Of a stretch of 43,006 bases of DNA, positions 8,779 to 17,265 are shown piece by piece. The translations under genes were made by a program, and so were the position numbers. This DNA is from Pseudomonadales bacterium (GTDB taxonomy: Bacteria > Pseudomonadota > Gammaproteobacteria > Pseudomonadales > Pseudohongiellaceae), in NCBI GenBank assembly GCA_023257655.1, contig JALRBQ010000002.1, forward strand, positions 1 to 43,006. Direction: 5' to 3'. The notes under the pieces were generated by a model. It had not been told where the DNA came from. It did no database searches and was given only the letters and a program-made list of their open reading frames with translations. How positions within the stretch are numbered: position 1 is the first letter of the stretch; each line of letters starts with the position of its first letter.

Positions 8779-9042
8779 TTTGTGCTTTCGGTCCTGGTGC
8801 AGGTCCTTAGTTTAAGTCCCTCACGACCACAGTCAATTACAATCACCGCCGTTTTCCGCCAATCTGACTGCCGCTTGCTCAAGTCAGTGCACTGCCTATT
8901 TCCGTGATTTAGGGGCGGTTTCCACTCGTCACAGGCCGCTCGCATCGGCATAATGATGCGGGTGCCATTGCCTGGTGCCGGCCAGCGGCTACTGCCTGCT
9001 CAGGGGCCAACCCAACACAACAAGAACAGAGGGTCGAATCGC

Positions 9043-10878
9043 GTGAACACAATCATCAAACCTCAACTCCACAGCCGTTTGCTGGGAATTTCGCTGACCC
9101 TGCTCATTGCGCAGCACAGCCTGGCGCAATCCCCCAATCCGTTCGGTATTCCCGATGCGAAATCCCCTAACCCGGCGGCGAATATCGTGGCCGCACCCGG
9201 TTCGCGTGCTCAGGGCTGGCTCGAGCAGGGCCGTTCCGAGGTGCTCGCACGCCATGGCATGGTGGCGACCAGCGACCCGTTGGCAGCCGAGGCCGGGCTG
9301 GAGATATTGCGCAAGGGCGGCAACGCGATCGACGCGGCGGTGGCTACGGCTGCCGTACTCGATGTGACTTCCCAGAATGACACCGGTATCGCCGGTGACC
9401 TGTTCGCGCTGGTGTGGAGTGCCCGCGATCGTAAACTCTATGCCCTGAACTCCGCCGGTTGGGCACCGAAGGGTTGGACACCGGCGTTCTTTACTGAGAC
9501 CCTGGGTCTCGACCGCATGCCTTCGGTCGGGGTCAATGCCGCCACCGTTCCTGGCGCTATCTCCGGCTACGACGCCTTGCTCCGCCGCTTCGGTACGATG
9601 GATTTCCAGCAAACGTTCGCCCGAGCCGTGCAGATCGCCGAAGAAGGCTGGGGACAGGCGGAACGTCGGCATCAGGATCTGGTCAGCGTGCAGCGCAAAC
9701 TGCAGAACGACCCCGACTCCGCCGCGACCTTTCTGGACGACGGCGAAGTCCCACCGCTGTACAGTATTATTCGCAATCCGCAACTCGCCACGGCGCTGCG
9801 TCTGATCCAGCAACAGGGTCGCGAGGCGTTCTACACCGGCGCCATCGCCGATGCGATTGTGGCGAAGGTGCAGTCACTGGGCGGTGTCATGACCCATGAG
9901 GATCTTGCCGAATTCGAATCAGAATGGGTGGAGCCAATCAGCTCTGATTATCACGGCTACGACGTGTTTGAACTGCCGCCTCCCGGACAGGGCTTCGCCG
10001 CGCTGGAAATGCTGAACATTCTCGAGGTCTGCGCTCCCGCCCATGGTCTTGATCTGGCTCAGCTTGGACCCTCGAATCCGGACTACTGGCATCTGTTGGT
10101 CGAAGCCAAGAAGCTCGCCTATTCCGATCTGCAGGCCTATAACGGTGACCCCAAATTCAGCGACATTCCCGTGGCCAGACTGTTGTCGAAATCCTATGCG
10201 AAATCCCTCTGCGATCGCATCGATATGGATGTCGCTTCGACACCTTCGGTGACCGGTGGACTCGATGGTGGCACGATCTATCTGACGACCGCAGATCGTT
10301 GGGGCAATATGGTATCCCTGATTCACAGCGTATTCTCGGTATACGGCAGCGGCATTACCATTCCTCCCTATGGCATGATCCTGCACAATCGGGGTTCGGC
10401 CTTCTCTCTTGCAGATGGTCATCCCAACCTTGTCGCGCCGCACAAACGCCCCTTCCATTCCATCATCGCCGGCTTCGTGATGCAGGACGGTGAACCATTG
10501 ATGACCTTTGGCAATATGGGCGGCTCTGTACAGCCGGAGACACACGCGCAGCATATGGTAAATGTTATAGATAATGGCATGAATGTGCAGATGACCACAG
10601 ACGCGGCACGCTTCACACACAGCCAGAACAGCAATGTGCTGTCGCTGGAAAATGCCCTCTATGCACTCGTCGGCAGTGCACTTGAAGCGAAAGGACATTC
10701 GGTGCGACCGGTTAACGGCGGCAGCGTCGGCGGCTATCAGGGCATCCTCTTCACACGCGACCCATCGCTGCCTCTCCCGGTGATTGACCAGCGAAGCATC
10801 GACAACGACGCGCCCGTGAATGGTGTCTATCGTGGCGGCTCGGACCATCGCAAGGATGGCCAGGCGGTGGGCTGGTAG
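9043..10878 (+). CDS. ggt: Gamma-glutamyltransferase family protein
   Basis: The 611-residue exported protein has a signal peptide (LLGISLTLLIAQHSLAQ) and the GGT N-terminal signature MVATSDPLAAEAGLEILRKGGNAIDAAVAT. The self-cleavage and nucleophile region reads LDGGTIYLTTADRWGNMVS, where the Thr of GGT is the likely new N-terminus of the small subunit. NRGSAFSL and HKRPFHSIIAGF follow in the small subunit. GGT enzymes cleave gamma-glutamyl bonds in glutathione or related compounds in the periplasm. I chose the GTG at 9043 because GAGGG lies 9 nt upstream and the signal peptide follows. It is of the DTIYLT subfamily, so the substrate may not be glutathione. Confidence 0.85.
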   Translation: MNTIIKPQLHSRLLGISLTLLIAQHSLAQSPNPFGIPDAKSPNPAANIVAAPGSRAQGWLEQGRSEVLARHGMVATSDPLAAEAGLEILRKGGNAIDAAVATAAVLDVTSQNDTGIAGDLFALVWSARDRKLYALNSAGWAPKGWTPAFFTETLGLDRMPSVGVNAATVPGAISGYDALLRRFGTMDFQQTFARAVQIAEEGWGQAERRHQDLVSVQRKLQNDPDSAATFLDDGEVPPLYSIIRNPQLATALRLIQQQGREAFYTGAIADAIVAKVQSLGGVMTHEDLAEFESEWVEPISSDYHGYDVFELPPPGQGFAALEMLNILEVCAPAHGLDLAQLGPSNPDYWHLLVEAKKLAYSDLQAYNGDPKFSDIPVARLLSKSYAKSLCDRIDMDVASTPSVTGGLDGGTIYLTTADRWGNMVSLIHSVFSVYGSGITIPPYGMILHNRGSAFSLADGHPNLVAPHKRPFHSIIAGFVMQDGEPLMTFGNMGGSVQPETHAQHMVNVIDNGMNVQMTTDAARFTHSQNSNVLSLENALYALVGSALEAKGHSVRPVNGGSVGGYQGILFTRDPSLPLPVIDQRSIDNDAPVNGVYRGGSDHRKDGQAVGW

Positions 10879-10913
10879 ACAAGGACCACACCCCGCTTCT
10901 GCCTCAGTAATAG

Positions 10914-10950
10914 CCGGCAAGCCACTTCTGTTGCGGATGCGGCTTGCCGG
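10914..10950. repeat. Inverted repeat between convergent genes
   Basis: A 10-bp perfect stem, CCGGCAAGCC with GGCTTGCCGG (10914-10923 and 10941-10950), with a 17-nt loop, lies between the ggt stop and the end of the convergent response-regulator gene. It has no T tract on either strand, so it is a weak terminator candidate at best. Confidence 0.4.
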
Positions 10951-11024
10951 AGATCTGCAGCTTTCAGGCAATCCCAATCAGACAGACTGCACGCCAAATC
11001 CTTGGGCCGCGCGCTCTATGCCGC

Positions 11025-11717
11025 TCAGGGCTCGTTGCGATTGGACAGGAAGCGGTAGCCAACTCCGGGTTCGGTCTCGATAAACCGGGGAGCAGAGGCT
11101 TCATCGCCGAGCTTCGCTCGCAGCTTGCCGACAAGGATGCGCAAGTAATGGGTATCCTGTACGTGAGTCTTGCCCCACAGGCGATCGAGAATCTGCTGCT
11201 GGGTCAACACCCGATCCTGATATTCCATGAGCAGTTTCAGTAAATCGAATTCCTTGCGCGACAGATGCACGGGCCGGCCGTTGACGACAAGCTTGCGCTG
11301 CAACACGTTGAGCTGGATTACGCCATCATCGTATTCGGCGAACACCGACGGGGCATCGCTGCCGGCGCGCAATAACACACGAATGCGGGCGAGCAGTTCG
11401 TTGATCCCAAAGGGTTTGACGACGAAGTCATTGGCCCCAGCATCCAGCGCAGCTACTTTCTCCTGTTCCCGGTTTCGCACCGAGAGAATGATGACCGGAC
11501 CGTGATAGAACTCGCGTAGCGACTTCAACACTTCGATGCCATCCATATCGGGCAAACCGAGATCGAGAATGACGAGCCGAGGCGACTCCAATGCCGACAG
11601 CTCAAGACCCGCAACGCCAGTATTTGCCTCCAACACGTCATAGGCCTTAGCGGTCAGGCCGATGCGCAGAAAGCGGCGGATCTGTGGTTCATCATCGATT
11701 ACAAGTATCTTTCCCAT
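11025..11717 (-). CDS. kdpE: KdpE-like OmpR/PhoB-family response regulator
   Basis: The 230-residue protein has a receiver domain with the acidic pair DDE (8-10), phospho-acceptor Asp52 (LVILDLGLPDMDG) and the KPFG lysine, then a winged-helix DNA-binding domain with KLLMEYQDRVLTQQQILDRLWG and a DTHYLRILVGKLRAKL recognition segment typical of KdpE. It starts 5 nt after the sensor kinase stop and is the last gene of the trkH-kinase-regulator operon. Known KdpE controls kdpFABC in response to low potassium. No kdp ATPase genes are present here, so trkH itself is the obvious candidate target. Confidence 0.85.
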   Translation of the reverse strand: MGKILVIDDEPQIRRFLRIGLTAKAYDVLEANTGVAGLELSALESPRLVILDLGLPDMDGIEVLKSLREFYHGPVIILSVRNREQEKVAALDAGANDFVVKPFGINELLARIRVLLRAGSDAPSVFAEYDDGVIQLNVLQRKLVVNGRPVHLSRKEFDLLKLLMEYQDRVLTQQQILDRLWGKTHVQDTHYLRILVGKLRAKLGDEASAPRFIETEPGVGYRFLSNRNEP

Positions 11718-11722
11718 AGCGG

Positions 11723-13198
11723 CTAATCGTTGTCCTCACTCACTGGCAACAGGACGCGCACGAGACACCCCTGCCCACTCGTCGCATCGTGAATCTCGAC
11801 ACTGCCGCCGTGCGCTCCGATCATACCCTTGCAGATCGCAAGCCCGAGACCAGTGCCTGCCATGCGGCGATCACCCCGGTCGGCGCTGTGAAACATTTCG
11901 AAGACTTTTTCCCGCTCAGAGACCGGAATGCCGGGACCACTGTCTTCGATTTCGATGCCGATACGCTGTTCATGCATGCGCACCCGAATCGCAATCCTGG
12001 AATCGGTCGGCGCAAACTTCAGTGCATTTTCGATGACATTGTACAGGGCTTGCTCAATCAATGCCGCGTGCACATCGAGCAGCGGCAAGTGGGACTCAAT
12101 ATCCAGTTCCAACCGCTGGTCTTCCTTCTGGCTCTTGAAGCGCTTGATGACGAAATTGATGATCTCCTCGATCGAGACTGTGGAGCGATGCAGCGTCAAC
12201 TCCCCGTGCCCAAGCCGGGTCATATCAAGCAGCTTTTGGGTATAGCCATTGAGGCGAATGGCTTCGGTCAGAATGGAATTGAGCAGTTCCTGTTGCTGAT
12301 CCGGCTCCAGTGCACTGCCCATCTCGATGAGCGTCGAGGCGGCACCGATCATCGCCGTCAGCGGCGTTCTGAAGTCATGGGACACCGAGGACAACAGCGA
12401 AGAGCGCATTACCTCCTGCTCCTTGTCCAGGCGCTCGGTCTCCAGATCCCACACCAGTCGGGTACGGCCGAGTGCCAGATTGGCCTGATGCAACAGCAGA
12501 TTGATCGAGGCCGCATGATCATCTGTCACCGGATCCCAGCGGGTGGCAAGAATGGCGATATTGTCTACACCATCAGTCAACAGGCGTCCGGCGATAGATT
12601 CCTCCTTCATGCTCCAGAATTCGCGCGTCGTCTCCAGCGTGCTGATCGCCTGTTGCAGGCGCCGCTGCAATGACTCGGACATGAAATCTTCGGCCTGACT
12701 GAAGTCGATCCTGTCCTTCTCGATCCGCAAGATCAGGAACTCCAGATTCGAAATGGAGCCAAGCGCGTCCGACAGAGCATCCAGCACTTCATTGGGATAG
12801 ATCGCGACCGCCAGCTTTTCCATGAACAGCAATTCGACGTTGCTGAAGCGTTCGCGCGCCTGTAACTGCTCCAGTTTTTCCCGTAATCGCGCCGCGAGAT
12901 GTCCAACCAGCACCGCTGTGAGAACGAACAGGATCACGGTCAACACATCGGGCGGATGGAGAACAATCTGGGAGTGCAAGGGATTGGTGAAGAAAAAATA
13001 GAAAGCAATAAAACTGACAAGCGCAGATAACATTGCCGGGCGAGTACCGGTATTCACGGCGGTCACGATGACAGCGACGATGTAGACCAGGGCGATGTTC
13101 TCGGCCGGGATAAACCGCTGAATCAACCAGGCAATAAACGTCACCAACAGAGGTAACGTCAGGGCAAGGTAATACTGGTACTGTTTTTTGCCGAACAT
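11723..13198 (-). CDS. KdpD-like sensor histidine kinase lacking the N-terminal KdpD domain
   Basis: The 491-residue kinase begins directly with the four-TM DUF4118 module of KdpD (YYLALTLPLLVTFIAWLIQRF through VLTVILFVLTAVLVGHLAARL). A GAF-like region follows, then the H box SVSHDFRTPLTAM (His about 272), the N box NVIENALKFAP and G boxes DSGPGIP and GTGLGLAICKG. Full KdpD is about 900 residues, with a cytoplasmic KdpD/Usp N-terminus that is missing here. I chose the ATG with GAGGTG 9 nt upstream; a GTG 12 nt earlier overlaps the trkH stop region and is possible. Its position between trkH and the regulator argues for control of potassium uptake. Confidence 0.8.
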   Translation of the reverse strand: MFGKKQYQYYLALTLPLLVTFIAWLIQRFIPAENIALVYIVAVIVTAVNTGTRPAMLSALVSFIAFYFFFTNPLHSQIVLHPPDVLTVILFVLTAVLVGHLAARLREKLEQLQARERFSNVELLFMEKLAVAIYPNEVLDALSDALGSISNLEFLILRIEKDRIDFSQAEDFMSESLQRRLQQAISTLETTREFWSMKEESIAGRLLTDGVDNIAILATRWDPVTDDHAASINLLLHQANLALGRTRLVWDLETERLDKEQEVMRSSLLSSVSHDFRTPLTAMIGAASTLIEMGSALEPDQQQELLNSILTEAIRLNGYTQKLLDMTRLGHGELTLHRSTVSIEEIINFVIKRFKSQKEDQRLELDIESHLPLLDVHAALIEQALYNVIENALKFAPTDSRIAIRVRMHEQRIGIEIEDSGPGIPVSEREKVFEMFHSADRGDRRMAGTGLGLAICKGMIGAHGGSVEIHDATSGQGCLVRVLLPVSEDND

Positions 13199-13211
13199 GC
13201 TGTTCTGCACC

Positions 13212-14660
13212 TCATCCGCGCCAATAGCTTGGGGTAAACAAAATCAGGATGGTCAGAAATTCCAATCGACCCATGATCATGCCAATACTCAAAAGCCATT
13301 TGGCGGAATCAGAAAGTGAACTGAAGTTGCCGGAGGGCCCGATGATATCACCAAGACCTGGTCCGACATTCATCAGTGCAGTTGCCGATCCGGTGAGGCT
13401 GGTAATCAGGTCGAGGTCGGTCAAGGTCAGGCCCAGAGTCAGGACAATGAGACTTGAGATGAGCACGAAGATGTACGCGATCAGCGCCGTGATGACCTCA
13501 CTGCCGATTACCTGATTGTTGTACTTGCGAGTGGTGCGCAGACGCGGATGGACGAGACGGCTGAGTTGCTCTTTCAACAAAATCAGAAAGAGCTGAAAAC
13601 GAAAGACCTTGGTGCCGCCACTTGTCGAACCTGAGCAGCCACCCACGAAAATCGCGAAGAAAAACAGCGCGAGACAGAAACTGCTCCAGGTGGCGTAATC
13701 GGCGCTTGCGAAGCCGGTCGTGGTGACAATCGAAGTGACGTTGAAAGCTGCGATCGTGAAGTCCTCGAACAGATTATGTGCGCCGGTGAGATAGCGGTTG
13801 GCTGTAACGGCGAGGGTAATCGCCGTGATCAGATAGAGCATACCCCGTACCTGACGATCACGCAGGATGATGAATTTCTTCGCGGAGTAGAGATAGACAT
13901 AGAGCACGAAGGGTATCGCACCGGCAAGCATGAAGATGATTGCCACCCACTGGGTAACATAGGAGCGGCCGGTGAATGACTGGTCAGTCGTGGAGAAGCC
14001 CCCTGTCGAAAGCGTCGCGAAGGCATGGTTGACAGCCTCCAGCACTCCCATCCCGGTGAAGATGTAGGCTGCGGTGCAGAGAACGGTGAGAATGACGTAG
14101 ATGTAAATAATTGACTTCACGAGTTGCTGGGCGCGCGGCGCATTGTCTTCGCTCCAGTGCGATGACTCGGTCTGGAACAGGCGCATACCGCCGACCTTCA
14201 GAAAAGGCAGGATAGCAACCGCCATGCAGATGATGCCGATTCCTCCGAGCCACTGCAGCAGAGATCGCCATAACAGGATATCTTGGGGCATGGCATCGAG
14301 ACCAGACAGGATGGTGGAACCGGTTGTGGTCAGGCCGCTCACCGTCTCGAAGATGGCATCGGTTGTCGACAAATCTGCACGCGTGAACAACAGCGGCAGA
14401 CTGGCAAACAGGGGAATCATGAACCAGGTGCCACCAGTAATCATAAACATCTGGCGTGTAAACAGGTGCGAGGTGCGATAGGCCAGACCCAGCACCCAGA
14501 ACAAGGCACCACACAGCAGGCAGGCGAGTGCGCTGTAGATAAATTCCGAGGTGTTGCCGGTATTGTAGTAAAGCCCGACCAGTGCAGGCGCAAACATGCT
14601 GATGGCTAACGCAATGAGGGCAACTGCGATAACCAGGAACATGGGTGCGAGAAGTTTCAC
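13212..14660 (-). CDS. trkH: TrkH-type potassium uptake channel subunit
   Basis: The 482-residue integral membrane protein has the four M1-P-M2 repeats of the TrkH/KtrB family. The selectivity-filter-like turns read SGLTTTGSTILSG, ATLSTGGFSTTD, SIVTTTGFASAD and TALMNVGPGLG, one Gly per repeat. TrkH moves K+ across the inner membrane with a cytoplasmic NAD-binding TrkA partner. No trkA is in the window. Translation appears to start at the GTG at 14660; the ribosome site is weak. The kinase gene overlaps or abuts the 3' end, which implies coupled expression with the two-component system. Confidence 0.9.
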   Translation of the reverse strand: MKLLAPMFLVIAVALIALAISMFAPALVGLYYNTGNTSEFIYSALACLLCGALFWVLGLAYRTSHLFTRQMFMITGGTWFMIPLFASLPLLFTRADLSTTDAIFETVSGLTTTGSTILSGLDAMPQDILLWRSLLQWLGGIGIICMAVAILPFLKVGGMRLFQTESSHWSEDNAPRAQQLVKSIIYIYVILTVLCTAAYIFTGMGVLEAVNHAFATLSTGGFSTTDQSFTGRSYVTQWVAIIFMLAGAIPFVLYVYLYSAKKFIILRDRQVRGMLYLITAITLAVTANRYLTGAHNLFEDFTIAAFNVTSIVTTTGFASADYATWSSFCLALFFFAIFVGGCSGSTSGGTKVFRFQLFLILLKEQLSRLVHPRLRTTRKYNNQVIGSEVITALIAYIFVLISSLIVLTLGLTLTDLDLITSLTGSATALMNVGPGLGDIIGPSGNFSSLSDSAKWLLSIGMIMGRLEFLTILILFTPSYWRG

Positions 14661-14753
14661 GCCTGTATTTTATGGCTCCGGGTCGTAAGAAAACTAGTCG
14701 AAAATCCGGTGAATGTGTAAAGAAACCGTAAATTCGGGGAATTCAGGGGGAAA

Positions 14754-15656
14754 TCAGCGCACAAGCCAGTAGCGCACCTCTTGCTTCTCGAGAAAGACTT
14801 CGGCGTCACGGCCATGTAGCATCGCGAAGGTAGCGAGCATGCCAGCCTCTGTGCAAGTTGACGCAGCCACTGTGACGGACAGTGGCGGCTCTTCTACCGG
14901 CCAACCGGTGCGGGGGTTGAGGACGTGCCCATAGCGGCGCCCCTCACTGAGCAGATAGCGATAGCTGCTGCCACTGGTGGCCAGCGCGCCCGACTGCACT
15001 GCGACCATCTCCAGAGCCTCACCTTGTCGGCTCGGGGCCTCGATGCCGATACGCCATGGCTGCTCCGGATCCGGACAGCGATTGCACGCAATGTCACCGC
15101 CGAAATTGACCAGCAGTGGCACATCCGCACGTTGTTGCAATTGCGCCAATGTTCTGTCGACCGCATATTCCTTGCCAATGCCGCCGAAGTCGATCTGCAT
15201 TCCAGCGGGCAGTGTCAGGTCGGGCGACTGCCAATGCGCCTTGTCCAGGCCGATGAGCGGCATTAGCGCGGCAATATCCTCTGCGTTGGGCACGGCGGCA
15301 CCCGCCTGAAATGACCAGGCCTTGCGCAGGATGCCTGAGGTGATATCGAACAGACCCTCGCTCAGCGTGTAACACTGCCAGGCAAAGTCGAGTAACTGCG
15401 CAGTCTCGGGGTCTACGCTCACCGGCTGACCGTTACTGTGATTGATGCGCGGGACGATGCCATCATCGCGATAGCGGCTGTACTTCTGCTCTACGCGCCA
15501 GGCTTCGCTGGCAGCGAGTTGCAGCAATTCCTCAGCCACCTCACGCGCGTCGAGTGACATCAGAATTTCGCAGGGACTCGCCATCGCCTCGAACTGACCA
15601 ACCCAGAGAGTGCCTTTGCGCACAAGCCGGGTTGGCCGTTGAATCGCTTCCGACAA
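14754..15656 (-). CDS. apbE: ApbE family FAD:protein FMN transferase
   Basis: The 300-residue protein has the ApbE core: FEAMASPCEILM, VEQKYSRYRDDGIVPRIN, QIDFGGIGKEYAVDRTL, LVNFGGDIACN, ATSGSSYRY, GHVLNPRTGWPV and TVAASTCTEAGMLAT. ApbE transfers FMN from FAD to a Thr or Ser of exported flavoproteins. Most ApbE proteins are periplasmic lipoproteins, but no signal peptide or lipobox is visible here. The TTG start at 15656 is supported by AGGAG 8 nt upstream and lies just after the DUF3570 stop at 15668. It is the last gene of the DUF4266-DUF3570-apbE operon. Confidence 0.85.
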   Translation of the reverse strand: MSEAIQRPTRLVRKGTLWVGQFEAMASPCEILMSLDAREVAEELLQLAASEAWRVEQKYSRYRDDGIVPRINHSNGQPVSVDPETAQLLDFAWQCYTLSEGLFDITSGILRKAWSFQAGAAVPNAEDIAALMPLIGLDKAHWQSPDLTLPAGMQIDFGGIGKEYAVDRTLAQLQQRADVPLLVNFGGDIACNRCPDPEQPWRIGIEAPSRQGEALEMVAVQSGALATSGSSYRYLLSEGRRYGHVLNPRTGWPVEEPPLSVTVAASTCTEAGMLATFAMLHGRDAEVFLEKQEVRYWLVR

Positions 15657-15667
15657 GCGGCTAACTC

Positions 15668-16957
15668 CTAGAATCGGATGGAATAGCTGAGCTGGAAGAT
15701 CGTGGCATCGAGGTTCGGGAACAGATCATAGTTGTTTTGTATGCCGATAGGCGTGCCTACCGTGTCACCTCGCTGGTCATAGAACTCGAGCCGCATGCTG
15801 ACTTCGCTGCGATTGCTGAGACGATAACCGAGTTTGGTACCATAAGTAAGCCCGTCGAACGCGCCCAGGCGATAGTCTGCACTCGCATACTGGGGCAAGG
15901 CATCACCGGAACGCAGGCTGTGCGAAAAGAACTCGGCTTCCTGCTGGGTGTAGTAACGCACATGTGGCTCCAGATAGAGGCGATCCGTCAAGTCGAACAA
16001 ATAGCGCGCATCCACTGTGTGAGAGACGATGTCCCAATCATCCCACAGGTAGCGATAGGAAAGATCCAGCACGTTGCCATTGATGAGACTGTATTTCGTC
16101 TTCCAGTAGATGCTCTGCTTCTCGCGGGAATCCGGGCGGTTCTCGTACAGGTAGTCCAGCGGTCGGCCGCTGGTGCGATCGACAACCGACAGGACTTTGA
16201 ACGGGTCCGTGTGGTAGCCATCGGAGCTGCTGAACGAGTAGTTCAGCTGCATCAGCATGCGCTGATTGATGACCTGGGTCACGCCCACCAGAAAGTCCGT
16301 GACGGTCTTGTCCTCATCGCCCCCTTCCCGCTCCCGCTCCTCGTCTTCCCACTTCGGGCCCCGCCCCGGATTCAGTCTGACTGAGCCGAAGCGCACCGGT
16401 ATGCCGCCCTCGGGGGTGATGGTGTCGCTCTCATAGGCGAAGCCCAACAACAAGGTTGTGTTCTTGTTGTTGAAATCCCGCGCCACGGAGCTGTTGAAAC
16501 CGATCGAGGTGAAATCGTACTCGTCTGAGAACGCGAGTCCCGCCGACAGGCGGGTCAGGCGGTTGAGTGAAAACTCATAGTTCGCGCTGAGTGCCGAGCG
16601 GGTGTCCTTGAACGTGTCATCCAGCGGCAACTCGCCGGCCGGCGTCACATAGCCGCCGCGACCCGAGGGGCGCGTGAAGGTCTGGATCTGGTCGCTGATC
16701 GTGGCGCCATTGGGTGAGGCCCCGGTCAGTGAGTCCAACACAAACTTGACGTTGAGTTTGGCGCCGTCATCGAAGATACGGGTCGCGTTGATGACCGGCT
16801 CGACAGCATCGACGCGATCCTTCTCGGTATAGCCGAGAACTGCGGTATCCACATACCAGCCCGGGATCTCCTGGGCCACCGCATTCTGGTTCAACAGGCT
16901 GCAGGTCGCTGTCGCGAGGAGCCCGGTGATTTTGCGCTTGTTCGACATCAGTTGCAT
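15668..16957 (-). CDS. DUF3570 outer-membrane beta-barrel protein
   Basis: The protein of about 429 residues has a signal peptide (KITGLLATATCSLLNQNAVAQ) and a long series of amphipathic strands ending in FQLSYSIRF. The terminal Phe and alternating pattern mark an outer-membrane barrel. Its sequence (GWYVDTAVLGYTEKDRVDAVEPV near the start, many YSF and YRYLWDDW strands) fits DUF3570. The function is unknown; it may form a channel or an anchor for the partner lipoprotein. Two ATG starts are possible: 16957 has GGAGG 6 nt upstream, and 16948 overlaps the DUF4266 stop by one base. A charged insert (EDEEREREGGDEDKT) near the middle is probably an extracellular or periplasmic loop. Confidence 0.8.
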   Translation of the reverse strand: MQLMSNKRKITGLLATATCSLLNQNAVAQEIPGWYVDTAVLGYTEKDRVDAVEPVINATRIFDDGAKLNVKFVLDSLTGASPNGATISDQIQTFTRPSGRGGYVTPAGELPLDDTFKDTRSALSANYEFSLNRLTRLSAGLAFSDEYDFTSIGFNSSVARDFNNKNTTLLLGFAYESDTITPEGGIPVRFGSVRLNPGRGPKWEDEEREREGGDEDKTVTDFLVGVTQVINQRMLMQLNYSFSSSDGYHTDPFKVLSVVDRTSGRPLDYLYENRPDSREKQSIYWKTKYSLINGNVLDLSYRYLWDDWDIVSHTVDARYLFDLTDRLYLEPHVRYYTQQEAEFFSHSLRSGDALPQYASADYRLGAFDGLTYGTKLGYRLSNRSEVSMRLEFYDQRGDTVGTPIGIQNNYDLFPNLDATIFQLSYSIRF

Positions 16958-17163
16958 CCACAACCTCCGCCACCAAAGCCGGCACCCCCACTGGAGGCTT
17001 CTTTACTAAAATAGATATGCTCATCAAAGGCGGCGGCCAGTGGGTCACTCACCAGCTGCATCTCTTCCTTGGCGAGTGTGCCTCGCTCCCAGGCCTGAAC
17101 ACCCAACGACGAACAGGCATTCAGCAACAGGCAGGCAAGTACTGCGGGGATCAATCGTTTCAT
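16948..17163 (-). CDS. DUF4266 small lipoprotein with CGCN end
   Basis: The 71-residue protein has a lipoprotein signal with lipobox LLNAC (Cys17), giving a mature peptide of about 55 residues. After a short conserved middle (WERGTLAKEEMQL, DEHIYFSKEASSGG) it ends in a Gly-rich tail with two cysteines, GGGGCGCN. The tail and size match DUF4266, which I recall as a regular neighbour of DUF3570 and ApbE genes. The C-x-C pair could bind a metal or form a redox disulfide; no function is established. The ATG has GGAG 6 nt upstream. It is the first gene of the three-gene operon and follows a tandem TTAAG operator. Confidence 0.85.
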   Translation of the reverse strand: MKRLIPAVLACLLLNACSSLGVQAWERGTLAKEEMQLVSDPLAAAFDEHIYFSKEASSGGAGFGGGGCGCN

Positions 17164-17208
17164 ACAACGCTCCGGATTCAGAAAGGCGTGAACGCAAGTA
17201 GCGCGGTC

Positions 17209-17251
17209 AATCTAGAGACAATTTCTTAAGGAACTCTTAATGGACTCTTAA
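17209..17251 (-). promoter_or_regulatory. Triple TTAAG operator plus -10 element for the DUF4266-DUF3570-apbE operon
   Basis: Read on the minus strand, three TTAAG pentamers follow each other as TTAAG-N6-TTAAG-N6-TTAAG (plus-strand CTTAA at 17225, 17236 and 17247), exactly 11 bp apart. This is the layout of OmpR/PhoB-family regulators; TTAAG-N6-TTAAG is the published box of Pseudomonas BqsR/CarR, and CTTAA-type direct repeats are bound by PmrA/QseB. Ten bases after the last repeat lies TAGATT (17209-17214), a plausible -10, with no good -35, as expected for a promoter activated from the box. The start codon of the DUF4266 gene is about 46 nt further on. Which regulator binds is unknown. Confidence 0.6.
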
Positions 17252-17265
17252 TGGACAGTTGGGCT

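Noticed and set aside
9919..10977. 352-codon minus-strand open frame
   Set aside because: It is antisense to the gamma-glutamyltransferase gene, whose motifs are clear; no recognisable protein features.
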